Origin: Chryseobacterium rhizosphaerae
Lineage (GTDB): Bacteria; Bacteroidota; Bacteroidia; Flavobacteriales; Weeksellaceae
Assembly (NCBI RefSeq): GCF_003385455.1
Contig: NZ_QNUF01000005.1
Coordinates: 186,001-250,000, forward strand
Direction of reading: 5' to 3'
DNA: 64,000 nucleotides
Shown here: positions 1 to 9,755 of the stretch, piece by piece
Layout: each line of letters starts with the position of its first letter
Position numbering within the stretch: the stretch's first letter is position 1
The notes under the pieces: generated by a model
What the model was told of the DNA's origin: nothing
Databases searched by the model: none
What the model saw: the letters and a program-made list of their open reading frames with translations, nothing else
Translations under genes and position numbers: made by a program

Positions 1-154
1 CTCATATTTCAGTTTATATTGTAATCCAAAAGTCTAATACGAAATTTTCGTGCCTGTTTTTTGAGCGTCCATTATATAACGTTTTGTCAATCATTTAATA
101 CCATAATTTTTCTATATTTAGAACAAGTATATAAATATAATATAAAAAAAGACA

Positions 155-826
155 ATGCCAATAAATCCACTACCTCCGGACGGAGGCATGTTATATAAAG
201 AAACAGATATGGCTCAGTTTTTCCCCGAGCCATTAAATGCAGTAACTGCTATATTATTTTTAGCCATAGCCATTTTTTGGACCCTTAAAATAAAGGGTGA
301 TTTTAAAGCATATCCTTTTTTAACCTACTGCCTGGTGTTATTATATATTGGTGCTATAGGGGGAACTGTTTATCATTCATTCAGACAATGGCCGGTATTT
401 ATCATGATGGATTGGATGCCCATTATGTTGCTCTGTTTGTCTGCCGGATTTTATTTTTTAGCGCAGAGCATCAGATGGTACTATGCCGTTGTAATGGTTC
501 TCGTATATATAATGTTCATGTTTGCTTTGAGAAATTGGATTTTGGTAGATAAGACTTCTCTTTTTATCAACGTAAATTATGCAATTATGGCTTCATTTGT
601 GCTTTTTTCGGTACTAAGTTATTTGATTTATACCCAATGGAAAGCTGGCAAATGGGTAGGTTTTGCTTTATTGTCGTTTGCTCTCGCGCTCACTTTCCGT
701 ATCGTTGATAAATGGGAATGGTTGAGTTTCGGAACCCACTTTTTATGGCATACTTTCGGGGCGATAGCAACATTTTGTATGTTTAATTATATCTATCTTA
801 CACGGAATACAATTAGAAAAACATAA
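155..826 (+). CDS. CREST-superfamily membrane hydrolase (alkaline ceramidase-like)
   Basis: A 223-residue polytopic membrane protein with about seven hydrophobic segments. It carries the spaced polar residues of the CREST superfamily (alkaline ceramidases, PAQR receptors, Per1): YHSF near residues 73-76 (H74, S75), MMDW with D86, and a C-terminal HxxxH (H195, H199) in THFLWHTFGA. In the family these His and Asp residues bind zinc for amide hydrolysis of lipids. I infer a ceramidase-like lipid amidase in the inner membrane; the substrate cannot be read from the sequence. It stands alone, followed by a long repeat block, so there is no operon context. The family call is fairly secure and the ceramidase activity is not. 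Confidence 0.75.
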   Translation: MPINPLPPDGGMLYKETDMAQFFPEPLNAVTAILFLAIAIFWTLKIKGDFKAYPFLTYCLVLLYIGAIGGTVYHSFRQWPVFIMMDWMPIMLLCLSAGFYFLAQSIRWYYAVVMVLVYIMFMFALRNWILVDKTSLFINVNYAIMASFVLFSVLSYLIYTQWKAGKWVGFALLSFALALTFRIVDKWEWLSFGTHFLWHTFGAIATFCMFNYIYLTRNTIRKT

Positions 827-880
827 GGAGTTTTTATTTTCTTTGAAACTCAGATTCATACGTAAAATCTGTTTAAACGT

Positions 881-1226
881 AACCACAAAAGTCACAAAAG
901 ATTTTTAAACACTTAAGTTTTTTAAGTTATATACTTTGTGTGTAAGAAGTACACGTAAGTTTTTTTGAAAATCAAAGATTTTCATCTTATGTGAACTTAA
1001 TTATGCGGTATTCCTTTAAACTTTCTAAAGTGTACTAAAGTGTTAAAAGATTTTTAAACACTTAAGCTATTTTAAGTTATATACTTTGTGTATAAGAAGT
1101 ACACCTAAGTTTTGTTGAAAATCAAAGATTTTCATCTTATGTGAACTTAATTGTGCGGTATTCCTTTAAACTTTCTAAAGTGTACTAAAGTGTTTAAAAA
1201 TAAGAACTTTTGTGCCTTTTGTGGTT
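881..1226. repeat. Composite repeat copy 1 with inverted ends
   Basis: The left end (881-900) reads AACCACAAAAGTCACAAAAG. The right end (1207-1226) is its inverse with one mismatch, so the unit has 20-bp terminal inverted repeats. Inside lie two tandem subunits of about 150 bp, each holding the perfect hairpin GAAAATC-AAA-GATTTTC (967-983 and 1117-1133). No ORF is present. A second copy follows at 1346-1695. This may be a non-coding MITE-like or REP-like element. Confidence 0.8.
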
Positions 1227-1247
1227 TAATAAAAAAGTTTATGGACT

Positions 1248-1296
1248 AAACCTTATAGGTTTTAGAGCTCATGCATGTTAAAAACCTATAAGGTTT
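1248..1296. repeat. Perfect 16-bp inverted repeat between the two composite repeats
   Basis: AAACCTTATAGGTTTT (1248-1263) is inverted exactly at 1281-1296 around a 17-nt loop. It lies between the two composite repeats and would fold in RNA on either strand. It may be a transcription terminator or an interspersed palindrome; the flanks do not show a clear one-sided U tract. Confidence 0.7.
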
Positions 1297-1345
1297 GATC
1301 CGATAATTCCAAAAGATCTCAGAATTTTTATGGGTAAATAAACGT

Positions 1346-1695
1346 AACTACAAAAGTCACAAAAGATTTTTAAACACTTAAGCCATTTTAAGTTATATAC
1401 TTTGTGTATAAGAAGTACACTAAAGTTTTTTTGAAAATCAAAGATTTTCATCTTATGTGAACTTAATTGTGCGGTATTCCTTTAAACTTTCTTAAGTGTA
1501 CTTAAGTGTTAAAAGATTTTTAAACACTTAAGTTTTTTAAGTTATATACTTTGTGTGTAAGAAGTACATGTAAGTTTTTTTGAAAATCAAAGATTTTCAT
1601 CTTATATGAACTTAATTATGCGGTATTTTTTTTAACTTTCTAAAGTGTACTAAAGTGTCTAAAAAAAAATAAGAACTTTTGTGCCTTTTGTGGTT
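1346..1695. repeat. Composite repeat copy 2 with inverted ends
   Basis: A second copy of the 881-1226 element. The left end (1346-1365) differs by one base from copy 1, and the right end (1676-1695) is the same inverted motif. It again has two subunits, with hairpins at 1433-1449 and 1582-1598 (149 bp apart). Together with copy 1 it fills most of the 970-bp gap between genes, which otherwise holds no coding sequence I can support. Confidence 0.8.
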
Positions 1696-1752
1696 TAATT
1701 AAAAAAAATAAACAGTTTTTTTTGTGAAATTCACAGTTTAATTCTTTTAAGG

Positions 1753-1781
1753 TTGAAAGAAAGATGATTTACTTATATTTG
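1753..1781 (+). promoter_or_regulatory. Bacteroidota-type promoter for the PIG-L operon
   Basis: TTG at 1753-1755, 18 bp, then TATATTTG at 1774-1781 fits the Bacteroidota sigma-A consensus (TTG, 17-20 bp, TAnnTTTG). It would start RNA about 15 bases before the ATG at 1801. Confidence 0.65.
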
Positions 1782-1800
1782 CTCTGCAAAGTAAAATTAA

Positions 1801-4305
1801 ATGTTCAAAAAAGTAAGCACTGTATTTATCCTAGGATTTTATACGGTTTTTTGTTCGGCCCAACAGGTTCGACCTTCAAAATCATCTGAAATTTACCGTG
1901 AACTCAAAACACTTAAACAGCTGCCTAAAGTTTTATACCTTGCGGCTCATCCCGATGATGAAAATACAGGATTACTCTCCTGGTTAATCAACGATCAAAA
2001 TGTAGAAACAGGCTATCTGTCTTTAACCAGAGGTGATGGTGGTCAGAATTTATTAGGTACAGAGCAGGGGGCTGCATTGGGTTTAATCAGAACCCATGAG
2101 CTTTTAGAGGCAAGAAAGTTAGACGGTGCCCAACAGTTTTTTACCAGGGCGATTGATTTCGGGTTCTCTAAAAATACGACCGATACCTTTAAACAATGGG
2201 ATGAAAAGAGTATTACAGCGGATGTAGTTTGGGTCATCCGTCAATTCCGTCCGGATGTTATTATTTGTCGTTTTCCTCCTACTGCTGCGGCAGGTCATGG
2301 ACAGCATGCGGCTTCGGCTGTGGTGGCGGAAAAAGCTTTTAAGCTGGCAGGTGATAAAACGGCTTTCCCGGATCAACTAAAATATGTTAATACATGGCAA
2401 CCAAAACGTGTATTGTGGAATACTTTCCGATTTGGTGGGGTCAATACGACAGCTGAAAATCAACTGAAAGTTACCGTTGGGCAATATGATGCGCAATTGG
2501 GTATGGGCTACGGTGAATTGGCAGGATTAAGCAGAAGTTTACATAAAAGCCAGGGAGCAGGAACACAGTCTGTAGCCGGTATCAGAACTGAATATTTTAC
2601 CCATGTTGTTGGCGAACCTGCAAAAACAACACTTTTTGACGGAGTAGCTAAAACCTGGACTTCAAAAGGAAACGCTGATATTGACCAATCGTTAGATGAA
2701 ATTATTTCCGCTTTCAATTTCAATAATCCAGACCGCAGCTTGCCTGCTTTGCTTGCTTTGCGAAAAAAGGTCATGGCGCTAAAAGATGCAGACCTGAAAA
2801 AGGATAAAATTAAATCTCTTGACAATATTATTTTAAGCTGTGCCGGGTTTATGGGTGAGGTGGTAACCAATCAGGCTGAAGCTGTTTCCGGGGATCATTA
2901 CAATTTCAGATTAAATCTGATTTCAAGAGCTGCAAACCCTGTGGTTTTAGAAAATGTACGATGGTTAAATCAATCAGAAAACTTCAATAGAAAACTATCA
3001 AAAGATTCTTTAATTACCATTCAGCATGATATTCAGATTCCTGCAGATGCCGCACTCACAGAACCTTACTGGTTGGCAAAACCTCCCACGAATGCCGCAA
3101 CTTTCTCTGTTCCGAATGATACTTTAGTCGGTTTGCCAGAGGCAGAATCCCCACTGAATGTGTTGCTTGGTTTAAAAATAGGTTCGGAAGATTTTCAGGT
3201 TAAACTTCCCTTATCTTTCAAGAAATTGGATCCTGTGCGTGGTGATGTGGTAGAAGCCTTGCGCATTGTTCCTGCATTGGAACTGAAATTTACACAACCA
3301 TTGTATTGGGTCAAAGAAAATGAAGATCTACATTTGAGTTTAAATGTTAAGGTTAATTCTAACAGACCGTATGCTAAAGGTATTCTCAATCTGATGTATA
3401 ACGGAGAGCGATTAGGCGGCGCTGATGTAAGTTCGCTTAATGGAAAAGATACGACCATCGATTACGTTATTCCAAAAACTAAGCTTGCCGCAATACATTC
3501 ATCCCGCTTGCAATTGGAAGCCAATTTTGTGGCAGATGGAGTCACTTATAATAAAAAACAAGTATTAATTCAGTACCCGCATTTACCCTCCTTACAATAT
3601 TTTTCGCCTGCAACGGCAACCGTAATGAAAGGTGATATTCAGGCGAAGGTTAAAAAAGTGGGTTATATAGAAGGTGCGGGCGATTTTATTCCTGAGTTCC
3701 TGCGCATTGCAGGGATTCAGGTAGATGTTTTGAAAGACGAAGATTTTTATGGCAAATTAGATGAAACTGCTGGAAATGCTAGTCAAAACAAGCTATCACA
3801 ATACGATGCTATCGTATTGGGTGTTCGTGCCAATAATACAGAGAAAAAACTGGGCCGCTGGATGCCTTTTTTATGGTCTTATGTAAAATCCGGAGGTAAT
3901 TTGGTGATGCAGTATAACACGAACCAGGATACCACCGTTGACCAATTGGGAATGTACAAATTCAGTATTGCCAATAAACGGGTTACCGAAGAAAATGCTG
4001 CGGTTAGGTTTTTAAATCCAACACATAAATTACTGAGCTTTCCGAACAAAATTACGGCTGATGATTTTAAAGGCTGGGTACAGGAGCGTGGCGCCTATTT
4101 CCCTACCCAATGGGATGCCGCGTATGAACCGCTTTTTGAAATGCACGATACGGATGAAGAGCCACAGCAGGGATCAACTTTATATGCCCAATACGGGAAG
4201 GGTAATTTTATTTATACACCGCTGGCATTTTTCAGACAGCTGCCTGCAGGAAATGTGGGAGCGACACGTTTATTTTTTAACTTTTTATCTGCACAGAAAA
4301 ACTGA
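1801..4305 (+). CDS. PIG-L (LmbE-like) family deacetylase, secreted
   Basis: An 834-residue protein with an N-terminal signal peptide ending about residue 20 (FCSAQ). A PIG-L/LmbE domain follows, with the zinc-binding AHPDDE at 49-54 and HGQH at 166-169. The family removes N-acetyl groups from sugar substrates such as GlcNAc conjugates. The long C-terminal part (from about residue 300) is beta-rich in appearance and ends in a region resembling a glutamine-amidotransferase-like fold; I infer that fold only weakly. Its stop overlaps the start of a 34-residue membrane peptide, which in turn overlaps a symporter, suggesting deacetylation coupled to uptake of the product. The enzyme family is certain and the substrate unknown. 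Confidence 0.88.
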   Translation: MFKKVSTVFILGFYTVFCSAQQVRPSKSSEIYRELKTLKQLPKVLYLAAHPDDENTGLLSWLINDQNVETGYLSLTRGDGGQNLLGTEQGAALGLIRTHELLEARKLDGAQQFFTRAIDFGFSKNTTDTFKQWDEKSITADVVWVIRQFRPDVIICRFPPTAAAGHGQHAASAVVAEKAFKLAGDKTAFPDQLKYVNTWQPKRVLWNTFRFGGVNTTAENQLKVTVGQYDAQLGMGYGELAGLSRSLHKSQGAGTQSVAGIRTEYFTHVVGEPAKTTLFDGVAKTWTSKGNADIDQSLDEIISAFNFNNPDRSLPALLALRKKVMALKDADLKKDKIKSLDNIILSCAGFMGEVVTNQAEAVSGDHYNFRLNLISRAANPVVLENVRWLNQSENFNRKLSKDSLITIQHDIQIPADAALTEPYWLAKPPTNAATFSVPNDTLVGLPEAESPLNVLLGLKIGSEDFQVKLPLSFKKLDPVRGDVVEALRIVPALELKFTQPLYWVKENEDLHLSLNVKVNSNRPYAKGILNLMYNGERLGGADVSSLNGKDTTIDYVIPKTKLAAIHSSRLQLEANFVADGVTYNKKQVLIQYPHLPSLQYFSPATATVMKGDIQAKVKKVGYIEGAGDFIPEFLRIAGIQVDVLKDEDFYGKLDETAGNASQNKLSQYDAIVLGVRANNTEKKLGRWMPFLWSYVKSGGNLVMQYNTNQDTTVDQLGMYKFSIANKRVTEENAAVRFLNPTHKLLSFPNKITADDFKGWVQERGAYFPTQWDAAYEPLFEMHDTDEEPQQGSTLYAQYGKGNFIYTPLAFFRQLPAGNVGATRLFFNFLSAQKN

Positions 4306-4409
4306 TGAACAAGCAACTTAAAAATTGGAATATCTGGTATATACTATTAGCTGTTGCATTAGTATTGCAGATCGCATTTTATTATTGGTTTACTAAATCC
4401 TGGGCATGA
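4305..4409 (+). CDS. Small single-TM membrane protein, translationally coupled
   Basis: A 34-residue ORF starting MNKQLKNWNIWYILLA and ending WFTKSWA. It has one hydrophobic segment at about residues 11-29 and a basic N-terminus, so it should be an N-in membrane peptide. Its ATG shares one base with the upstream stop (TGATG), and its own stop overlaps the next start (ATGA at 4406-4409). This tight nesting between two real genes is the main evidence that it is translated. It could be a small accessory subunit of the symporter, or simply a coupling cistron. I recognise no family. Confidence 0.6.
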   Translation: MNKQLKNWNIWYILLAVALVLQIAFYYWFTKSWA

Positions 4410-6097
4410 GTAATATAGATTGGACAGTTCTCATTTTTACACTTGTTGCAGTGGTGGTCTACGGCGTATTCATCGGCCGTGGCCAAAAAAGCAACGAATC
4501 ATACCTGAAAGCAGATAATAAAATGCCTTGGTACATTGTGCTGATAGGGATTATGGCTACACAGGCAAGTGCCATTACATTTTTGTCGGCACCGGGCCAG
4601 GCTTATACAGACGGGATGCGTTTCGTTCAGTATTATTTTGGTTTGCCTTTGGCGATGATTGTGATCTGTATCACTTTCATTCCGATTTTTCAGCGTTTAA
4701 ATGTTTATACTGCTTATGAATATTTAGAAAACCGTTTTGATAAAAAAACAAGAGTGCTCACTTCACTGCTTTTTCTTTTTTCCAGAGGCTTATCAACAGG
4801 AATCAGCATTTACGCTCCGAGTATCATCTTATCAAGCGTTTTAAACTGGAATATTTACTTAACGAATGTTTTAACAGGGGGTATTCTGTTGATTTATACC
4901 TATGTTGGCGGTGCAAAAGCGATCGCTCACACCCAAAAACTACAGTTTCTCATTATTCTGGGAACCATGGCTTTTGCAGGTTACCTGCTTATTCAGAATA
5001 TGCCGAATGGAATTGGTTTTAACGATGCGCTGTATCTGGCAGGGAAATCCGGAAAGCTCAATGTAATCACCACAGAATTCGATTGGAAAGATAAATACAA
5101 TATTTGGAGCGGCTTAATTGGTGGTTTTTTTCTGGCACTTTCTTATTTCGGTACGGATCAGAGTCAGGTCGGGAGGTATATTACTGCGAAAGACAATACC
5201 AATGCAAAAATGGGCTTGCTGTTGAACGGATTGGTGAAAATTCCGATGCAATTTGCGATTCTCCTGATCGGTGCCTTACTTTTTGCTTTCTTTTCTCTAA
5301 AACCGGCTCCTATTTATTTTAACGAACGCTCTTATCAACATTTAAAGGAAACACAACCTGAACAGGCCGCGGTTTTTGAAAAAGAACATCAGGATCTACA
5401 GTTAAAATTTAATGCAGAATCGAAAGAAATTTTAAAACTGAAAGAAACTCATTCTCCCGAACTCAAAAAAACAATTCAGGATTTTAAAAACACACAATCC
5501 CAGGTAAAAGCTCTTCACGGCAGGGTAGAGGAAGCTATCAATCATTCAAACTATAATGCCGAGAAAACGGATACCAATTATATTTTCCTGTATTTCGTAA
5601 AAAACACTTTGCCTGTAGGAATGATCGGTTTACTGTTTGCTGTCATTTTTCTGGCCAGCTGGGGTTCAATTTCTGCTGCACTGAATTCCCTTGCCGCCTG
5701 CTCATTAAAAGATGTTCATTTGATATTTAAAAAAGAAATTCCTGATGATGCCACCGAATTAAAGTACAGTCGCCTGCATACTTTGGCCTGGGGGATCTTC
5801 TCAATCGGCGTTGCCATGTTTGCCACTCAAATGGGGTCTCTTATTGAAGCGGTTAATGTATTGGGGTCTCTTTTCTACGGTCCGATATTGGGGATTTTTC
5901 TAGTCGCCTTTTACTATAAAAAAATCGGCGGTTCCAATGTATTTATCGCTGCAATATTATCAGAAATTGCGGTTATTGCCGTTTATAAATTCGATATCGT
6001 TTCTTTCCTTTGGCTTAATGTAATCGGTGCTGCGGCGGTAATTATATTTTCGGCAATTGGTTTATTGTTTTATAAGCCGAAAGCAGTAAATTCGTAA
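4406..6097 (+). CDS. Sodium:solute symporter (SSS family)
   Basis: A 563-residue transporter with roughly 13 hydrophobic segments. The SSS-type N-terminal half contains an [14 protein letters not shown] stretch and a sodium-site region. SSS proteins move sugars, amino acids or sialic-acid-like compounds with Na+. A hydrophilic, coiled-coil-like stretch of about 90 residues (roughly 300-392) is inserted between membrane segments; it is longer than a usual SSS loop. The gene is translationally coupled through a 34-residue ORF to the PIG-L deacetylase, so a deacetylated sugar is a reasonable cargo, by inference only. Confidence 0.88.
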   Translation: MSNIDWTVLIFTLVAVVVYGVFIGRGQKSNESYLKADNKMPWYIVLIGIMATQASAITFLSAPGQAYTDGMRFVQYYFGLPLAMIVICITFIPIFQRLNVYTAYEYLENRFDKKTRVLTSLLFLFSRGLSTGISIYAPSIILSSVLNWNIYLTNVLTGGILLIYTYVGGAKAIAHTQKLQFLIILGTMAFAGYLLIQNMPNGIGFNDALYLAGKSGKLNVITTEFDWKDKYNIWSGLIGGFFLALSYFGTDQSQVGRYITAKDNTNAKMGLLLNGLVKIPMQFAILLIGALLFAFFSLKPAPIYFNERSYQHLKETQPEQAAVFEKEHQDLQLKFNAESKEILKLKETHSPELKKTIQDFKNTQSQVKALHGRVEEAINHSNYNAEKTDTNYIFLYFVKNTLPVGMIGLLFAVIFLASWGSISAALNSLAACSLKDVHLIFKKEIPDDATELKYSRLHTLAWGIFSIGVAMFATQMGSLIEAVNVLGSLFYGPILGIFLVAFYYKKIGGSNVFIAAILSEIAVIAVYKFDIVSFLWLNVIGAAAVIIFSAIGLLFYKPKAVNS

Positions 6098-6134
6098 ACA
6101 AAATAGAGTAAACATACAAATAAACAAAAATATT

Positions 6135-6653
6135 ATGAAAACCATCATTAAATCTGCTGTGGTCCTTGTTGCGACAATGACAATCTCCATGAATGCATTT
6201 GCACAGGACACTAAAAAACCGGCCAGCCCTCCGGCTACTGCTACGGGAAAAATTAAAGATGCAAACATTACTATTGCCTATAGCAGTCCTTCTGTAAAAG
6301 GACGTACAATCTGGGGTGGCTTGGAAGCTTATAATAAAGTTTGGCGTGCGGGGGCCAATGAAGCAACTACTTTCGAAACGGATAAAAATATTACCGTTCA
6401 GGGTAAACCGCTGCCTGCAGGTAAATACAGTTTTTTCTTAATCCCTAAAGAAAGCGGAACCTGGACTGCGATTTTTAACAAAGAACCAAAACAGTGGGGC
6501 GCTTATAAATACGAAGAATCTAAAGATGCTTTACGTGTTGATGTTAAAACAAAAGCTTTACCAGCAACACAGGAAGCTTTAGTGTATAAGATAAACAATA
6601 ATGGATTCACAATGGATTGGGATAAAATCTCAGTTCCTGTAGAGATCAAATAA
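6135..6653 (+). CDS. DUF2911 domain-containing secreted protein
   Basis: A 172-residue protein with a signal peptide ending near residue 23 (NAFAQ). The DUF2911 pattern follows: SPSVKGR, then [16 protein letters not shown], then PAGKYSFF and [11 protein letters not shown]. The family is common in Bacteroidota periplasms and has no established function. The gene starts 37 bp after the symporter and has a strong terminator behind it, so it may be the last gene of the PIG-L/symporter operon. Confidence 0.88.
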   Translation: MKTIIKSAVVLVATMTISMNAFAQDTKKPASPPATATGKIKDANITIAYSSPSVKGRTIWGGLEAYNKVWRAGANEATTFETDKNITVQGKPLPAGKYSFFLIPKESGTWTAIFNKEPKQWGAYKYEESKDALRVDVKTKALPATQEALVYKINNNGFTMDWDKISVPVEIK

Positions 6654-6671
6654 ATTTGAATACTAGAAATT

Positions 6672-6695
6672 AAAATCCCGTATTAACGGGATTTT
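6672..6695 (+). terminator. Rho-independent terminator
   Basis: A 10-bp stem (AAAATCCCGT / ACGGGATTTT) with a 4-nt ATTA loop, followed by a T run. It ends the rightward DUF2911 unit and could also serve the converging serine hydrolase gene. Confidence 0.85.
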
Positions 6696-6719
6696 TTGTT
6701 TTAAATTTGATTTGAAAAT

Positions 6720-8153
6720 TTACTTCCCTATTTCTTTTTCGATTTTATCGATCATTTTTTCAGCATTACCGTTAGTTCCACCAAGACTGATTGCTTTTTT
6801 ATAACTCTCTAATGCTAAGTTGTATTGCTTATCTGTAAAATAAGCTTCTCCTAAACTATCGAAAAGATTAGCATCTTTAGGAAACTCAGTGGTAGCCAAT
6901 TTAAATACTGTTATGGATTCACTGTTTTTTCCGAGTCTTAATAATTCATATCCTAACTTATTAAGTTCTCCAGGGTTCTCAAAACTATATTCATTTTCAG
7001 CATTTTTCTTGAGTAAATAGTAGGTCTCTATCGCCTTATTTACGTTGTCGAGAGACTCCTTTCTTATCGCTTGATAAACAGATTTTTTAGGAATTTCATA
7101 TTCTTTTCCTAGCATCACATTGTGAATAATATGCCCTAAATCCCAAACTTTATTTAGATTATTGGACAATAGAATTATCGTTATATTATTTTTTAAATCG
7201 TTTAAAAAGATGGATTCAAATTTATAAGAAATCCCATTATGTCTTTGTAGGTCTTCTTTTTCAAAGTATCTGCCAAGTGATCCACCTTCATCTTTTGCAT
7301 ATGGATTATTCAACAGAGTATGAAAGGATTCTTTGGATATTAACCGATTAGAATTCAGCGCTTCAATCCATTTATACAGATCATGGATGTCTATCCAGAG
7401 CCAGCCGCTAATAAATTTCAATTCCGGGCATTTCACATGGTCCATATCATAACAAGAGGTTCTGTTTTTATAACCAAATGTTGGTTCAAATACCGAATTG
7501 GTCATTTTCAATGGTTTAACTATATTTTTAATGACAAATTGCTGGAAAGACATTCCGCTTACCTTTTCAATTATTCTTCTTTGCAAAAATACATTGCCAT
7601 TATCATATCTGTAGCTAGTTCCCGGTTCAAAGAGGAGACTATCATTACTTCTCAAAATATTCCACGCCTCCGCATCATTTTCGGGTTTTAATTGTTCAAT
7701 TGGAGGAATACCACTGGCATAATTAATCAGATGACGTATAGAAACTTTCTCTGCCCATTTTGGTAATCCTAAATTAAATTTGGATACCTTGTCATCAAGG
7801 TTAAGAAGACCACGTTCAGCTAAAATCATGATGGCAACAGCATTAAATTCCTTTGCAATAGAGCCAATATTGAATATTGACTTATTGTTTAATGGAGTTT
7901 GCCTCGTTTCATCGGTAAATCCAAATGATTTCTGATATACAATCGTATTGTTTTTAACGACAAGGACGTTTCCATTGAATAAACCCCTTTCATAGGATGT
8001 TGTCATCAAGGAATCAATTTGATTGATTTCTGATTTTTGTTCAGTCGAATTTTGAGATGTCTTCTTTGTTTCTTTTGGATTATTTAACCCTTGGGCAGAA
8101 AGCGTATTTGTCAATAAAACAATTGTTAATAATAAGAAAAATCGGTTCTTCAT
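6720..8153 (-). CDS. Serine hydrolase (class C beta-lactamase/PBP-like) with C-terminal TPR
   Basis: A 477-residue secreted protein with a signal peptide to about residue 20 (LSAQ). The beta-lactamase/DD-peptidase fold shows SIAK at 98-101 (nucleophile Ser98), YDN at 183-185, and HNG as the third motif. The last 100 residues form TPR-like helices. Family members include esterases, D-aminopeptidases and PBP4*-like enzymes, and the actual substrate is open. It lies just downstream of a second, similar serine hydrolase in the same direction, with a 5-bp gap, and probably shares its transcript. Confidence 0.85.
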   Translation of the reverse strand: MKNRFFLLLTIVLLTNTLSAQGLNNPKETKKTSQNSTEQKSEINQIDSLMTTSYERGLFNGNVLVVKNNTIVYQKSFGFTDETRQTPLNNKSIFNIGSIAKEFNAVAIMILAERGLLNLDDKVSKFNLGLPKWAEKVSIRHLINYASGIPPIEQLKPENDAEAWNILRSNDSLLFEPGTSYRYDNGNVFLQRRIIEKVSGMSFQQFVIKNIVKPLKMTNSVFEPTFGYKNRTSCYDMDHVKCPELKFISGWLWIDIHDLYKWIEALNSNRLISKESFHTLLNNPYAKDEGGSLGRYFEKEDLQRHNGISYKFESIFLNDLKNNITIILLSNNLNKVWDLGHIIHNVMLGKEYEIPKKSVYQAIRKESLDNVNKAIETYYLLKKNAENEYSFENPGELNKLGYELLRLGKNSESITVFKLATTEFPKDANLFDSLGEAYFTDKQYNLALESYKKAISLGGTNGNAEKMIDKIEKEIGK

Positions 8154-8158
8154 TTTAA

Positions 8159-9655
8159 TTAGTTTTTTGGAAATAGAATTTGATTGATTTTTGAAAGCAT
8201 TTCTTTGGCATTATCATTATTAGGATTCAGTTCCAACGTTTTCTGATAATTCTTTTTAGAAGCATTGTAATCTTTTTTATTAAAATAAATCTCGCCACGT
8301 GTATCATAAATATTGGATGAGTTGGGAAATTCTGAAACGGCATAATCAATAATTTTTAATGCATCATCAGGTTTTCCTTCACCCAAAAACTTGTATGTTA
8401 ATCTATTCAATTCATTTTCAAAACCATTAAAATTATAAGAATCGAATTTGTTTTTCTTCAGTTCTTTCAAATAAACAATTCCTTTTTCTACTGATTCTGC
8501 TTTCATTTTTTTATAAACTTCGAAGATAATTAATGGTTTAGGCAAATTAACTTTGGTATTGTATAGAACTCCGAAGACATCATCGATAACAGCTTCCAAT
8601 TGTCCGCCTCTTTTACCTGCTCTAGTGTTATCAAGCAAGATTACGTATATTTTTTTCTCTGGAATTCTGGCAATATTGCAGGAAAAACCATTGATCCCGC
8701 CGCTATGTGCCATTGTTGTAATATCTTTTCCCGAACCTAAAAAATTCTGATGTTTCTGAACAACCAAACCGTAAGCGTAATCACCTAAACTTGGCGTGAA
8801 ATATATTTTTTTGTTCTCGTCATTCAGCAACGTATTCGTGTATAAAGCATCATCCCATTTTCGCATATCATTTGCTGTGCTGTACATTCCGCCAGCAGAA
8901 AACACCGCAGTTTTGATATTAATGTAATCTGTTTTTTGATAACCATCGTAATCAAAATCATAGCCTTGAGCATACTTTGAAATGATTTCTTTTGGATCTT
9001 CAATTCCTGTATTTTTCATTCCAATGACATCAAATATTTTTTCCTCGAGAACTTTTTCATAAGGTTTTCTGGTAATTTCCTCAATAATTAATCCTAATAG
9101 ATAATAGCCTGTATTGCAGTAATTATGCTTTGTTCCTGGTTCAAATCCTAAATTATCTTTGAAATATTTGATGGCAAAATCTTTCCCAGACAAATTTTCG
9201 AAAACCATTTTAGTTTTAAAATCAGGGAAATCCGTGTAATTTGGCAAGCCAGAAGCATGTGTTAACAATTGATGAATGGTAATTTTGCTTCCTGCCGTTT
9301 TGTTAAACCAAGGAAGATAATCACTTATTTTGCCATCCAACTTGATTTTTCCTTCTTGTTTTAACTGCATAATCAGCATTGCAGTAAATTGTTTTGTTAC
9401 GGAACCAATTCTGAATTTGGTGTCAGAAGTTGCCTCGATATTCCAGTTCATATCGGCTTTTCCATAATTTTTTTGCAAGATAATTTCGCCGTTTTGAACA
9501 ACCAAAGCACTTCCGTTAAAAAGATTGTAGTTGTGATATTTACCAATAATCAAATCGATTTTTTTTGCTTTTTCTTTATTTGAACTGGATGTGAATTTTT
9601 GTGCAAAAGTATTTGAAGATAAAAGCACGAGAAATGCAAGCAGGAAATTTTTCAT
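8159..9655 (-). CDS. Serine hydrolase (beta-lactamase-like) with C-terminal TPR
   Basis: A 498-residue protein. I place the start at 9655, where a signal peptide begins (MKNFLLAFLVLLSSNTFAQ). The frame stays open upstream to 9844 but would run into the neighbouring regulator gene. SVTK is the active-site SxxK, YCN the second motif and HSG the third; a TPR pair closes the protein. It resembles the neighbouring hydrolase in layout, so the two are likely an old tandem duplication. The AraC gene directly upstream on the same strand is the obvious candidate regulator. Confidence 0.87.
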   Translation of the reverse strand: MKNFLLAFLVLLSSNTFAQKFTSSSNKEKAKKIDLIIGKYHNYNLFNGSALVVQNGEIILQKNYGKADMNWNIEATSDTKFRIGSVTKQFTAMLIMQLKQEGKIKLDGKISDYLPWFNKTAGSKITIHQLLTHASGLPNYTDFPDFKTKMVFENLSGKDFAIKYFKDNLGFEPGTKHNYCNTGYYLLGLIIEEITRKPYEKVLEEKIFDVIGMKNTGIEDPKEIISKYAQGYDFDYDGYQKTDYINIKTAVFSAGGMYSTANDMRKWDDALYTNTLLNDENKKIYFTPSLGDYAYGLVVQKHQNFLGSGKDITTMAHSGGINGFSCNIARIPEKKIYVILLDNTRAGKRGGQLEAVIDDVFGVLYNTKVNLPKPLIIFEVYKKMKAESVEKGIVYLKELKKNKFDSYNFNGFENELNRLTYKFLGEGKPDDALKIIDYAVSEFPNSSNIYDTRGEIYFNKKDYNASKKNYQKTLELNPNNDNAKEMLSKINQILFPKN

Positions 9656-9755
9656 AATCGATTCTGATTTTATAATTTGCTGCAAAGATGCTTTAAAAGG
9701 CCTCAGTACGCGACCGATTAAAAAAAGTCGAACCCATTTCTTAGAAAAAAATGCA

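Noticed and set aside
881..1695. CRISPR array
   Set aside because: The repeated unit is about 150 bp and adjoining copies are nearly identical throughout, so there are no unique spacers of constant length and no cas genes.
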